A stretch of DNA of 47,875 nucleotides from DATBLQ01 sp036555325 (lineage in GTDB: Bacteria > Pseudomonadota > Alphaproteobacteria > Rhizobiales > Aestuariivirgaceae): contig DATBLQ010000007.1 of assembly GCA_036555325.1 (NCBI GenBank), positions 1 to 47,875 on the forward strand, read 5' to 3'. Below are positions 17,252 to 26,475 of this stretch, piece by piece; within the stretch, counting starts at the first letter, position 1, and every line of letters starts with the position of its first letter. Under the pieces are notes generated by a model. It had not been told where the DNA came from. It saw only the letters and a list, made by a program, of their open reading frames with translations, and did no database searches. The position numbers and the translations under genes were made by a program.

Positions 17252-17404
17252 CTTCTGCGATTCATCAATTGCGCCCTACAACCTGTTTGACTCATAGCGC
17301 GAAGCCCTGCAACTGTCGATCGCAGTGTGCGGCATGCACACAACCCATTATTGTCCCCCCCGCATTGGGTTTCCAAAAAAGCAATTTTTTTCAGGAGATT
17401 ACCA

Positions 17405-18106
17405 ATGTCCTATTTCAGGTGGAGTGCGGGGTTTTTATGCAGCGGCGTGGCTTTCGGGGCAATGACGGCAGCAGCAGCGGCCGACGATTTGTCGGCGCTG
17501 AAGGCCCAGCTTGAAGTGCTGCAATCCAAGGTGAGCAGGCTCGAGACGGTACCGGCACCTTATGTGCGTCCGGGAGAGAGACTGGTCACGATCCGTCGGG
17601 GCCAGGCGGCGTCGCAGCTCGATCTGCCGATGCGTGCAGAAGACGCCCTGTCGGAAGAGGAGGGTTACACGATCGCAATTACTCCCACGGCCGACATGCC
17701 GGCCCCGGTTTCGGAAGTTTCGGTGTCGGGCGAGATTCGGACGCGGCTGTTGTTCACCTCGGAGGAGAACAACGACGAGGATGATGAGGTTGACCTGGAT
17801 CCGGCTGTACTCGGAGACGAAGGCATCGACATCAGCAACGACGGTAGCATTGCGGGTGCGGGAGAATTGCTCGGGTATTCAGACGATTATTTCAATCTCA
17901 CGGCGCGCGGCAGGCTGAGGATCGACGCCCACACCGAGACGGCGATCGGCGAAGTGGGGGGCATCATCCGCCTGCAGAGCACCGATGGAAGCGATGCGGC
18001 GATGAACATCGCCTGGGGCTACTGGCAGATGACGCCCGGCCTGCAGCTCGGCGGGGGCCATTACGACAGCCTGGCAACGGTGAGGGCGGGTCAGGTCCGC
18101 GTATGA
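17405..18106 (+). pseudogene. Truncated Hyphomicrobiales-type porin
   Basis: The N-terminal part of an outer-membrane porin (Porin_2-like). A signal peptide (about residues 1-25, ending AAAA) is followed by DDLSALKAQLEVLQSKV, the short coiled coil typical of these porins. A proline-rich spacer, an Asp/Glu-rich stretch and the first beta strands follow, up to QMTPGLQLGGGHYDS. The frame then stops after 233 residues, while intact members usually reach 400 or more. The last codons and the TGA come from an intergenic hairpin repeat that begins at about 18085. ATG 17405 has AGGAG upstream; the start at 17327 is not needed. Likely a deletion remnant, though a secreted fragment cannot be excluded. 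Confidence 0.75.
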
Positions 18107-18225
18107 CTACTAGGAGCGCTCTTCCCTCTTCGTCACCGCCGGGCGTGACCCGGTGATCTCCCGTGACGTGAGGCAAGAGATGCCCGGATCGGGGGCTTCG
18201 CCCCGTCCGGGCATGTCGTTGATCT
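18085..18225 (+). repeat. Composite intergenic repeat at porin 3' end
   Basis: Contains TCCGCGTATGAC, the same right arm as the hairpin at 19619-19641, then a 30-base block (18156-18185) that is exactly identical to 19569-19598. A GCCCGGA...TCCGGGC hairpin around 18182-18214 follows. It supplies the stop codon of the truncated porin. Confidence 0.7.
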
Positions 18226-18364
18226 CGGCTCCTCCTTCAACAAGTTTCCCAATTTTTCACTTTGGCGTGAGAAATCTGGGCGTTGCGCTTGAATCGTGTC
18301 ACTCAAGGCCTCAGCTAACAACGGCTTCGTTGGCGCGTTCGCCTCCGCATGAAAGGCTCATTCC

Positions 18365-19513
18365 GTGCTGCAAACCGTATCCGACAATTTTTTTGTTTCC
18401 ATTCCACCCTTTACCCGCTTCAGCGAAGTTGCTGATGCGGCGCACTATCGCCGGTTGCCGGATGACTGGATCGTGGGCGTAGCGGATGTCGTCGATTCGA
18501 CCGGCGCGATTGCACGCGGCAAATACAAGGCGGTCAACATGGTGGGGGCCAGCGTCATTTCCGCCGTTCTGAACAAGCTCGGGCATCGGGATTTCCCGTT
18601 CGCGTTCGGAGGAGATGGTGCGGCCTTTGCTGTTCCCGGGCAGACAGAGGCGCAGATGCGCGATGTTGGTGCCGAGCTGCAAGTTTGGGCCGCGGAAGAG
18701 ATGGGCCTTTCGTTACGCGTGGCATTGGTGCCGCTGCATGAAATCCGGCGTGCCGGTCATGACGTTACAGTTGCAAGGTTTGCCGTTGCGCCGGAGCTTT
18801 TCTATGCGATGTTCAGCGGTGGCGGGCTCAATTGGGCAGAAGCTCAGATGAAAGCGGGCAATTATTTGATCGCGCCCGCTGCGCCGGGCTCTCGTCCCGA
18901 CCTTGCCGGCCTCTCGTGCCGCTGGCAGCCGATCAACGCGGAGCGTGGAGAGATCGTGTCGGTTCTCGTGGTGCCGCAGGCCAAATCGAGGGACGCCGAT
19001 TTCACAAAGCTCGTCGGAGACGTGACCGCGGCACTCGGCGATGGGGCGCGGCCGGTCAGCGCGAACACGTTGCAATTCAGCTGGTCGCCGAGAGGGCTCA
19101 AATATGAAGTGTTGGCCGCGCACGGCAGGAGCTCGTTCATTCTCCGCTATTTGAAACTTGCTCTCTTCGTCATGTTCGGGTGGCTCATCTTTCGATTCAA
19201 TGTGACTGTCGGAGGATTCAATCCACAGCGCTATCGCGCCGACACGGCACGCAACAGCGACTTCCGCAAATTCGACGACGGGCTGAAGCTGACACTCGAT
19301 CTCGATGCAGTGCGTCTGGAGCGGCTCACGCGCATGCTTGAAGATGCCAAGCAAAGGGGCATCGCCTATTACGGGCTGCACCGCCAAGCGCAAGCACTGA
19401 TGACCTGCATCGTCCCTTCCCCGCTGCTGCGAGACCACCTGCACTTCATCGATGGCGCAGGCGGGGGGTACGCCAAGGCAGCCGAGGGATTGAAGCTGCA
19501 AATGCGAGGCTGA
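18365..19513 (+). CDS. DUF3095 protein, nucleotidyl-cyclase-like
   Basis: The 382-residue protein has the features of DUF3095, whose function I do not know. The N-terminal half shows VGVADVVDSTGAI (Asp41, Asp44) and, 40 residues on, FAFGGDGAAF (Asp84). The spacing and form recall the two metal-binding aspartates of class III nucleotidyl cyclases. A hydrophobic stretch (LKLALFVMFGWLIF, about 263-276) may cross or touch the membrane. The C-terminal part contains LTRMLEDAKQRGIAYYGLH. The start is a GTG. It is flanked on both sides by related intergenic repeats. Cyclase activity is inference only; the purine-specifying and transition-state residues were not identified. Confidence 0.75.
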   Translation: MLQTVSDNFFVSIPPFTRFSEVADAAHYRRLPDDWIVGVADVVDSTGAIARGKYKAVNMVGASVISAVLNKLGHRDFPFAFGGDGAAFAVPGQTEAQMRDVGAELQVWAAEEMGLSLRVALVPLHEIRRAGHDVTVARFAVAPELFYAMFSGGGLNWAEAQMKAGNYLIAPAAPGSRPDLAGLSCRWQPINAERGEIVSVLVVPQAKSRDADFTKLVGDVTAALGDGARPVSANTLQFSWSPRGLKYEVLAAHGRSSFILRYLKLALFVMFGWLIFRFNVTVGGFNPQRYRADTARNSDFRKFDDGLKLTLDLDAVRLERLTRMLEDAKQRGIAYYGLHRQAQALMTCIVPSPLLRDHLHFIDGAGGGYAKAAEGLKLQMRG

Positions 19514-19529
19514 TTTTATCATGAATCCT

Positions 19530-19645
19530 CATTGCCGTTCCGGACTTGATCCGGGGATCGGCCCGGCAATCTCCCGTGACGTGAGGCAAGAGATGCCCTG
19601 CGGTCACAGCGGTAGCAGATACGCGGATCAAGTCCGCGTATGACG
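19530..19645 (+). repeat. Composite intergenic repeat, second copy
   Basis: Holds a CCGGA-CTTGA-TCCGG hairpin, the 30-base block identical to 18156-18185 (here 19569-19598), and the perfect hairpin ATACGCGGA-TCAAG-TCCGCGTAT at 19619-19641. Its right end overlaps the 3' end of the epimerase gene and supplies that gene's last codons and stop. Confidence 0.75.
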
Positions 19646-20683
19646 TTCCCTTGAAGAATGAAGCGCCGATTTCGGTCGTCGCCCATAATAGTCAACGAAC
19701 CACGTGCAAAAGCGCAAGACACCATCGGACAACTCGGTCGATGGAACATAGCCGGTGATGGCTTCGAGAAGACGCGTGTCGGCCAAGGTGTCCGGCACCT
19801 CACCTGCCGACATTTCGCCGAACTTCAATCGCGCCGACTTGCCGAAACCGGCTTCGATCGCACGCACGTAGTCGATCAGCGGGTGGCGCCTGCCGCAGCC
19901 GATGTTCACCACCCGGTGAGGTGCGACTTCGCTGCAGCCCAATCTGGCCTTCTGGTTATCCGCACCCGGCGAGCGCGGGATTGCTTGCATGAGACGCACG
20001 ACCGCTTCCACCGCGTCGCCGACGTAGGTGAAATCGCGCGACATCTCTCCGCGATTGAACAGCTCCAGCTCTTCACCGAAATAGATGGCGTTGGCGAATC
20101 GATGAATAGCCATATCGGGCCTCCCCCACTCGCCGTAGACGGTGAAAAAGCGCAGGCCCGTCATCGGGAGTCCAAAGAGATGGCTGTAGCTGTGCGCCAT
20201 CAGCTCGTTTGAGCGCTTGGTGGCGGCGTAGATCGACAGAGGCGTGTCAGCGGGCTGGTCTTCAGACCAAGGCAATTTCCTATCGGCTCCATAGATGGAG
20301 CTCGACGATGCATAGAGCAAATGCTCGAGCGGGGAACGGCGGGCCATTTCCAGAATATTGCCGAAGCCGACAAGGTTGCTGTCAACATAAGCAGCGGGAT
20401 TCTTGAAACTGTAGCGGACGCCGGCTTGCGCGGCGAGATGAATAAGCACCCGGGGCTTCAGGACCGACCACAATTTTTCCAGGGCTGCATGATCGGTGAT
20501 ACCGACCTGGTTGATCTCAATGCCAGTTTCATCGGCGAGGCGCTTTGCACGGTCACGCTTCAGTTGAACGTCGTAGTATTCGGAAAAATTATCAAGGCCG
20601 GCGACCGTTTGTCCTTTCTGCGCCAGCAGCCGACAAAGATGGAAGCCGATCATGCCAGCCGCACCGGTTATGAGAATGGTCAT
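19628..20683 (-). CDS. UDP-glucuronate 4-epimerase-like NAD epimerase
   Basis: Short-chain dehydrogenase/epimerase that probably converts UDP-glucuronate to UDP-galacturonate for surface polysaccharides. The NAD-binding motif GAAGMIGFHL lies at residues 7-16, followed by LDNFSEYYDVQLKRDR, which is characteristic of the glucuronate epimerase branch. The catalytic pair is in SIYAATKRSNE (YxxxK), and GRPDMAIHRFANAI follows. It is 351 residues, with the final few coming from an overlapping repeat. It diverges from the FkbM methyltransferase. Together with the UDP-sugar dehydrogenase at 40.4 kb it could supply uronic acid donors. Confidence 0.9.
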   Translation of the reverse strand: MTILITGAAGMIGFHLCRLLAQKGQTVAGLDNFSEYYDVQLKRDRAKRLADETGIEINQVGITDHAALEKLWSVLKPRVLIHLAAQAGVRYSFKNPAAYVDSNLVGFGNILEMARRSPLEHLLYASSSSIYGADRKLPWSEDQPADTPLSIYAATKRSNELMAHSYSHLFGLPMTGLRFFTVYGEWGRPDMAIHRFANAIYFGEELELFNRGEMSRDFTYVGDAVEAVVRLMQAIPRSPGADNQKARLGCSEVAPHRVVNIGCGRRHPLIDYVRAIEAGFGKSARLKFGEMSAGEVPDTLADTRLLEAITGYVPSTELSDGVLRFCTWFVDYYGRRPKSALHSSRERHTRT

Positions 20684-20787
20684 GAAACCCTTGTGGATAT
20701 CGGTTGGCTAAGTGAGAATGCCTGCTACTGGCTTATTGAAATTGTCAGCCTGATGCAAGGATGGCCCGTCGCTTCCGCGGAACGTCA

Positions 20788-21594
20788 ATGTCCGATCGCC
20801 AGAGCTCAATCGAGTTCTTCGAAATGGACGTGTTTGGCCATCCAATTCGACTGCCAAGACTGCCCGAGTACCGGAAATTCTACGATAAGCTAAGGGCGCG
20901 GAGCTGGGAACCGCGTACTTTCAAAATCCTCGCCGATAATCTCGACAAGTCGATCACCTACGTCGATGTCGGAGCATGGATCGGAGTTACCTCCTACTGG
21001 GCCAGTCAGGTGGCCAAGTCGGTGGTGGCGGTGGAGCCGGACCCCCGCTGCAACGAAATTTTGAGGGGATCCCTGGCCTGTTACCCGAATGTAACGTTTC
21101 TCAGCGGCGCCCTGTCTCCTGACCCGACGGTGAAAGTGAACGCCGTGTCGGGATTCGGCAGCTCCGAAACCACCGCCCTGCCGATCGGAGAGGGCGAATC
21201 CGTTATCGTTCGAGGCTATTCGGTCGAGGATATCATGCGAGAAGCGGGCAGCGGACCGTGTTTCATCAAAATCGATATCGAGGGATACGAATACAACCTG
21301 CTCGCCGAGCTTGCGAAATTTGCCAACTACGACATCAAGGGAGTGCAATGCGCAGTTCATCCGCAGCTCTATGAAAGATCGCTCGCCGGTCCGTGGTTCG
21401 TGCGCCGCCTGCGAACTCTGTCTCTGACGTATCGGATAGCGAGATTGTTTCCGCGACTTTGCAAATTTGCGCATGTCCCGCGTTATCAGGGCCTCGCACG
21501 CTATTTTCTGCGTGGCGTTTTGCTGCGCCGGATTCCAAAGGGCACCGACTTCGTTTTCCTGAATGGCTTGACGACGAAGCAAAAATCTCCCTAG
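20788..21594 (+). CDS. FkbM family methyltransferase
   Basis: SAM-dependent methyltransferase of the FkbM family, often found methylating sugars in polysaccharide clusters. Motif I is YVDVGAWIGVTSYWAS, followed by VVAVEPDPRCNEIL and the typical CFIKIDIEGYEYNLL segment. The ATG at 20788 (MSDRQSSIEFF, 268 residues) is preferred over 20761. It appears to be the first gene of a plus-strand run reaching 30565. The C-terminal ~50 residues are basic and not recognised. Confidence 0.85.
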   Translation: MSDRQSSIEFFEMDVFGHPIRLPRLPEYRKFYDKLRARSWEPRTFKILADNLDKSITYVDVGAWIGVTSYWASQVAKSVVAVEPDPRCNEILRGSLACYPNVTFLSGALSPDPTVKVNAVSGFGSSETTALPIGEGESVIVRGYSVEDIMREAGSGPCFIKIDIEGYEYNLLAELAKFANYDIKGVQCAVHPQLYERSLAGPWFVRRLRTLSLTYRIARLFPRLCKFAHVPRYQGLARYFLRGVLLRRIPKGTDFVFLNGLTTKQKSP

Positions 21595-21645
21595 CATCTG
21601 ACATCGACGTTTTCCCGGACATCTTCGATATCCACGGGTCACACG

Positions 21646-22602
21646 ATGGTTTACTGGCCAGGCGTCGCTGCGTGCATCATTGCAACGATCTACTTTGCGG
21701 GCATGCATGCTTCTTCCGCCTCGCCCGATGTGCACATCGACCGTTTTGAAGGCAGCGATTTCTCCGAATCGGGCGGCTTGTATTATAAGGAAAGCTTTGA
21801 ACAAGAAGCCGGGACCGTGGAGTTTCAGAGCCAAGTGACGCACAGTGGAAAGGGCGCGCTGAAATTATCGGTGCGACCGCTTTGCGACAAGAGTGATAAG
21901 GAGTGCAGTGAACGCGCGGAAATCTGGGAGCGCAGGGAATTGTGGGTCCCTTACAGCCAAGGAGTCTGGTATGGATTTGCGGTAAAATTTGCCGACCCCA
22001 TTCCGCAAGACGATCATCGTTATGTTATCGCCCAGTGGAAGCGGCAAATCTCGGGAACCAAGGGCGATTTCAGCCCCTTTCTCGCGTTGCGGCTGAACAA
22101 GGGCAAATTGTTTGCCACCGTAGAGACAAATCTAGTGAAGGCGACCCACACGGGCCGGGCCGGCGAAGCGGCGCAGTGCGAGAAGGGCGAAACTGCAGTC
22201 TGGCTCAGACCGCCGACGAACCAAACGCGCGCGCTCGTTGCCGCAGACCGCACGTGGACGAGAGAAAACAGCGCGCGCTACAACGCCTGCACCCGCGAGA
22301 TCGTGGTGATCGACCGCGGTGGCGAATTGCCGATGCCCAACTCGGGCTGGATCGATTTCGCGATCTACACGAAGCCCGGGCCGGAGGGAACCGGTCATAT
22401 CGAAATTTTCGCCAACGACAGTTGGGTCGCGACCGTCAAAGGCCGCATCGGGCATGCGGAAAAGGGCCTGGGCGAGTTCCAGTACTTCAAATTCGGCCCC
22501 TACCGCGCGGGGCACGGCAATGTGTGGACCCTCTACTACGATGACTTTCGACGCAGTCCCCGCTGTGCGGACGTGCTCAAGCACGGCTCCTGTCCGTTTT
22601 AA
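21646..22602 (+). CDS. Secreted polysaccharide-lyase-like protein
   Basis: Resembles the heparin-lyase-I-like jelly-roll fold (Polysacc_lyase). An N-terminal signal sequence (about 25 residues, VYWPGVAACIIATIYFAG) is followed by SGKGALKLSVRP, SERAEIWERRELW, QGVWYGFAVKF and VIAQWKRQ. Near the C-terminus it has FQYFKFGPYRAG and WTLYYDDFRRS, both typical of this fold. The RAE(I/L) segment is a landmark of alginate-lyase and PL-related jelly rolls. It is 318 residues and probably periplasmic or extracellular. It lies between an FkbM methyltransferase and an ABC importer, which suggests trimming or turnover of the cell's own polysaccharide. Substrate unknown. Confidence 0.75.
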   Translation: MVYWPGVAACIIATIYFAGMHASSASPDVHIDRFEGSDFSESGGLYYKESFEQEAGTVEFQSQVTHSGKGALKLSVRPLCDKSDKECSERAEIWERRELWVPYSQGVWYGFAVKFADPIPQDDHRYVIAQWKRQISGTKGDFSPFLALRLNKGKLFATVETNLVKATHTGRAGEAAQCEKGETAVWLRPPTNQTRALVAADRTWTRENSARYNACTREIVVIDRGGELPMPNSGWIDFAIYTKPGPEGTGHIEIFANDSWVATVKGRIGHAEKGLGEFQYFKFGPYRAGHGNVWTLYYDDFRRSPRCADVLKHGSCPF

Positions 22603-22674
22603 CCACCAGCGATCTAGGCAGCCGTCATTGAGTAAGTTAGTCTCTCTCCAACAACGGAAACTTCCGAGGGGGGT

Positions 22675-24579
22675 GTGTTGACCTCAAAAAGTACGGACAG
22701 AGATCTGCTTCGCATCGAAGATCTGGGAATCGCTTTTGGTCTGCATGGGGGCGATATCCAGGCAGTCAAGAGCGCGAGCTTTCGCATTCTTCCCGGCAAG
22801 GTGACTGCGCTGGTGGGGGAGTCAGGCTCAGGCAAATCCGTCATCGCACAAGCGATCATGGGCATTCTTCCGCGTGCGGGGCGCATTACCAACGGCCACA
22901 TCTTGTTTTCCGATCCGGCCGGCACGAACACCATCGACGTTGCTGCCCTGCCCCGCGACGGGCCGGCTTTCCGCAAGCTGCGCGGCGGACGCATGGGAAT
23001 GATCTTCCAGGAGCCGATGACATCGCTGTCGCCGCTGCATACCATCGGCAACCAGATCGACGAGGTTCTGCTCATCCGCTCGCCGCTCAGCCGGACACAA
23101 GTGCGCGCGAAAACGGAAGATATGCTCAATCTCGTCGGATTCCCCAATCCAAAGCGCGCCGCCGAGATGTATTCATTCGAGCTTTCGGGCGGACTGCGCC
23201 AGCGGGCGATGATCGCCATGGCGTTGATCTGCAACCCTGCCCTGCTGATTGCCGACGAGCCAACGACGGCGCTCGACGTGACCATTCAGGCGCAGATCCT
23301 GCAGCTGCTCAAAGATCTGCAAACGAGACTGAACATGGCGATGCTGCTGATCACCCACGATTTGGGCGTGGTGGCAAACATCGCTGATGAAGTCTCGGTG
23401 ATCTACCATGGCGAGATCATGGAGTCGGGCACGGTTGAGCATATTTTTCGCCATCCGACGCACCCCTATCTCAAAGGCCTGATGGCGGCGGTGCCGCATT
23501 TCGATATGAAACCGGGGGAGCGGCTCAAGGCATTGCGCGAAATCCCGGTGCACGCGAGCAAGATGCTGCTTCAGTCAGAAACGCCGGTCGCAGCGGGTCG
23601 GCATACGGTGCTCAAGGTACGCAATATCTGCAAGACATTCGAAACCAGGCAGACCGGTTTGTTTCGCTCCTCCGCGGTAACAAGCGTGCGCGCCGTCGAT
23701 GACGTGAGTTTTGAAATCCGGCGCGGCGAGTGCCTGGGGCTGGTCGGTGAAAGCGGCTGCGGCAAGACGACGGTCAGCAAGATCATCATGCGTGCCGTCA
23801 CGCCTGATGCGGGTGAAGTTTTGTTCGATGGCGGCAGCGGACCGATCAACGTGCTGAGTGCCGAGGGTAGCGAGCTGAAGGCGCTGCGATCAAAAATCCA
23901 GATGGTTTTCCAAGACCCGTTCAGCTCGCTGTCACCCCGCATGACGATTCAGAATATCCTCAGCGAGCCATTGGAGATTCACGAGCGGGGCGATGCGGCC
24001 TTGCGGCTCAAAACGGTTCGCACCCTCATGCAGGCGGTTGGGCTCGATCCGCGGTTCCTGAGCCGCTATCCCCATAGCTTCTCCGGCGGTCAGCGTCAGC
24101 GGATCAACATTGCGCGAGCCCTCGCTCTACGGCCGGACGTGTTGATCTGTGATGAGCCCGTGTCGGCACTCGATGTTTCGGTGCAGGCGCAGATCCTCAA
24201 TCTCCTCAAGGATCTGCAGAGAGAACTGGGCCTCACTTATCTGTTCATCTCGCACAACCTCGCCGTGGTCGACTACATGGCCGATAGAATTGCCGTCATG
24301 TATGCGGGGCGTATCGTCGAGCTTGCGCCGCGCGAAACGTTGTTCAACAAGCCGGTTCATCCCTATACGCGCGCGCTGCTCGCTGCCGTTCCGTTTCCGG
24401 ATCTCGACCGGCAACTCAACTTCGATACGCTGCAGTTGGGCAAGAATCTGAAGGCGAATGGCTGGGGCGAATTGTTCTATGATGAGGATGACGTCGAGCT
24501 TGCGCCAACGGATCTTGGAGGCGGGCATGTGGTGCTCGCCAGGCGCGACGCCAACACAAAGGACCTTCGCTCATGGTGA
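22675..24579 (+). CDS. ABC importer ATPase with two fused NBDs
   Basis: DppD-DppF/YejF-like ATPase of a peptide- or oligosaccharide-type importer, fused into 634 residues. The first domain has LVGESGSGKSVIAQAI, the signature ELSGGLRQRAMIAMAL and Walker B LLIADEPTTALD. The second has LVGESGCGKTTVSKII, FSGGQRQRINIARAL and LICDEPVSALD. Both sites look fully active. The start is GTG 22675 (TTG 22678 is possible), just after CGAGGGGGG. It overlaps the binding-protein gene by 7 bases. The order ATPase - binding protein - permease - permease is less usual than binding protein first. Confidence 0.92.
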   Translation: MLTSKSTDRDLLRIEDLGIAFGLHGGDIQAVKSASFRILPGKVTALVGESGSGKSVIAQAIMGILPRAGRITNGHILFSDPAGTNTIDVAALPRDGPAFRKLRGGRMGMIFQEPMTSLSPLHTIGNQIDEVLLIRSPLSRTQVRAKTEDMLNLVGFPNPKRAAEMYSFELSGGLRQRAMIAMALICNPALLIADEPTTALDVTIQAQILQLLKDLQTRLNMAMLLITHDLGVVANIADEVSVIYHGEIMESGTVEHIFRHPTHPYLKGLMAAVPHFDMKPGERLKALREIPVHASKMLLQSETPVAAGRHTVLKVRNICKTFETRQTGLFRSSAVTSVRAVDDVSFEIRRGECLGLVGESGCGKTTVSKIIMRAVTPDAGEVLFDGGSGPINVLSAEGSELKALRSKIQMVFQDPFSSLSPRMTIQNILSEPLEIHERGDAALRLKTVRTLMQAVGLDPRFLSRYPHSFSGGQRQRINIARALALRPDVLICDEPVSALDVSVQAQILNLLKDLQRELGLTYLFISHNLAVVDYMADRIAVMYAGRIVELAPRETLFNKPVHPYTRALLAAVPFPDLDRQLNFDTLQLGKNLKANGWGELFYDEDDVELAPTDLGGGHVVLARRDANTKDLRSW

Positions 24580-26471
24580 CACGGCGTACCGTTCTCGGCC
24601 TTTTCGCTTCAACCTTGGTGCCGCGCGCCGTCTACGGTGCCCCGATAGAGCCTGAATTTTTCAAGACTGCGCTTGCCGAAGGCAAGCTGCCGCCACTCAT
24701 AGAAAGGCTGCCGCTCATTCCACGACTTGTCAACGTGGGCGCAATGGGGCGTGCTCCCGGCAGCCATGGGGGAGACGTTCGCATCCTAGTCGGCGGCCAG
24801 AGAGACATTCGTTTGATGACCATCTACGGATATGCACGCCTGGTCGGATATGACGAGCATCTCAATATTCACCCGGATATTCTGGAGAGCTTCGATGTGG
24901 CCGAGGGGCGCATCTTCACATTCAAGATCAGAGAGGGGCATAAATGGTCTGACGGTGGCCTGCTCACGGCGGAAGACTTCCGTTACTGCTGGGAGGATGT
25001 GCAGAACAACAAGGACCTTTCACCGGGGGGCTTGTCGACCTATCTGCTGGTCGAAGGTAAGCCGCCGGTGTTTGAAATTGTCGATCCTCTAACGGTGCGC
25101 TACACCTGGGAGAGGCCCAACCCCGACTTTCTGCAGCAGATTGCAGCGCCTCAGGCGCTCAGCATGGTGATGCCGGCCACCTATCTGAAGCAATTCCACA
25201 AGACGTACCAGGACAAGGCAAAGCTTGCCGAGCTCATGGAGAAGAACAAGGCGAAAAAGTGGACCTCGCTGCACATCAAGATGGCGCGCCAGTATCGCCC
25301 CGAGAACCCCGAACTTCCGACGCTCGACCCGTGGCGCAACACTACGGAACCGCCGGCCGAGCAGTTCATCTTCGAGCGCAATCCCTATTTCCATCGCGTC
25401 GACGAGAATGGACTGCAGCTTCCCTATATCGATCGCTTTATCCTCAACGTCAGCTCATCGGCAATCATTCCGGCGAAGACGGGGGCGGGAGAAAGCGACC
25501 TGCAGGGAACGGGCATCGACTTCGTCGACTACACGTTCCTGAAGGAGGCGGAAAAACGCTATCCGGTGAGGGTGAACCTGTGGAAACGTACGCAGGGGTC
25601 GCGGTTGGCGCTGCTGCCGAACCTCAATTACAACGATGAAGGCTGGCGAAACCTTTTGCGTGATGTGCGTTTTCGTCGTGCCCTCTCGGTGGCGATCGAT
25701 CGACACGAGATCAACATGGCGGCATTCTTCGGTCTGGCGAAAGAGAGCGCCGATTGCGTGCTGCCGGAAAGCTCTCTCTATAAAGAGGAGTTTGCCAAGG
25801 CGTGGATCCAGCACGATCCGGATCTTGCCAATGCGCTGCTCGATGAGGTGGGCCTTACCAAGCGCGACCAGAGTGGCTTGCGGCTCTTGCCGGATGGCCG
25901 CAAGGCGCAGATCGCGCTCGAATCGGCCGGAGAAAGCACGCTGGAAACGGATGCTCTCGAACTCGTCGGCGATCACTGGCGCAAAGTCGGACTGGATCTC
26001 TTCGTTCGCGTCTCACAGCGAGACGTGTTCCGCAGCCGCGCAGTTGCCGGCACAATCATGATGGCGATCTGGGGCGGACTTGATAATGGAATCCCAACTC
26101 CCGATATGAACCCATCGGAGCTGGCACCGACGGTGGAAGATCAGTTGCAATGGCCGGTCTGGGGGCTCCACTACCAATCGCGCGGAGAGCAAGGCACCGC
26201 ACCCGATCTCAAGGAGGCGATTGAGCTTGTCGAGTTGCTCAAGCAATGGCGCCGGGCGACCGGCGTGGCGGAGTGGACCGAAATCTGGAACAAGATGCTG
26301 GGCATCTTCACCGACAATGTCTTCTCGATCGGACTGGTCAACGCCACATGGCAGCCGATCGTGGCTTCCTCCAAACTCAAGAACCTGCCCGACTCCGGCC
26401 TCTTCGGTTTCAATCCAACCTGCTATTTCGGCGTCTACATGCCGGATACATTTTGGCTGGAAAGGGCCTAA
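24573..26471 (+). CDS. ABC importer substrate-binding protein (family 5)
   Basis: Periplasmic solute-binding protein of the peptide/nickel/oligosaccharide family 5 (SBP_bac_5). The N-terminus TRRTVLGLFAS looks like a twin-arginine signal peptide. Landmarks are FTFKIREGHKWSDGGLLTAEDF, the usual segment where the ligand lobe begins, and VRFRRALSVAIDRHEIN. At 632 residues it belongs to the larger subgroup. It is coupled to the ATPase gene before it and lies 4 bases before the first permease. The ligand cannot be read from sequence; the lyase upstream makes an oligosaccharide at least as plausible as a peptide. Confidence 0.9.
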   Translation: MVTRRTVLGLFASTLVPRAVYGAPIEPEFFKTALAEGKLPPLIERLPLIPRLVNVGAMGRAPGSHGGDVRILVGGQRDIRLMTIYGYARLVGYDEHLNIHPDILESFDVAEGRIFTFKIREGHKWSDGGLLTAEDFRYCWEDVQNNKDLSPGGLSTYLLVEGKPPVFEIVDPLTVRYTWERPNPDFLQQIAAPQALSMVMPATYLKQFHKTYQDKAKLAELMEKNKAKKWTSLHIKMARQYRPENPELPTLDPWRNTTEPPAEQFIFERNPYFHRVDENGLQLPYIDRFILNVSSSAIIPAKTGAGESDLQGTGIDFVDYTFLKEAEKRYPVRVNLWKRTQGSRLALLPNLNYNDEGWRNLLRDVRFRRALSVAIDRHEINMAAFFGLAKESADCVLPESSLYKEEFAKAWIQHDPDLANALLDEVGLTKRDQSGLRLLPDGRKAQIALESAGESTLETDALELVGDHWRKVGLDLFVRVSQRDVFRSRAVAGTIMMAIWGGLDNGIPTPDMNPSELAPTVEDQLQWPVWGLHYQSRGEQGTAPDLKEAIELVELLKQWRRATGVAEWTEIWNKMLGIFTDNVFSIGLVNATWQPIVASSKLKNLPDSGLFGFNPTCYFGVYMPDTFWLERA

Positions 26472-26475
26472 GGCG

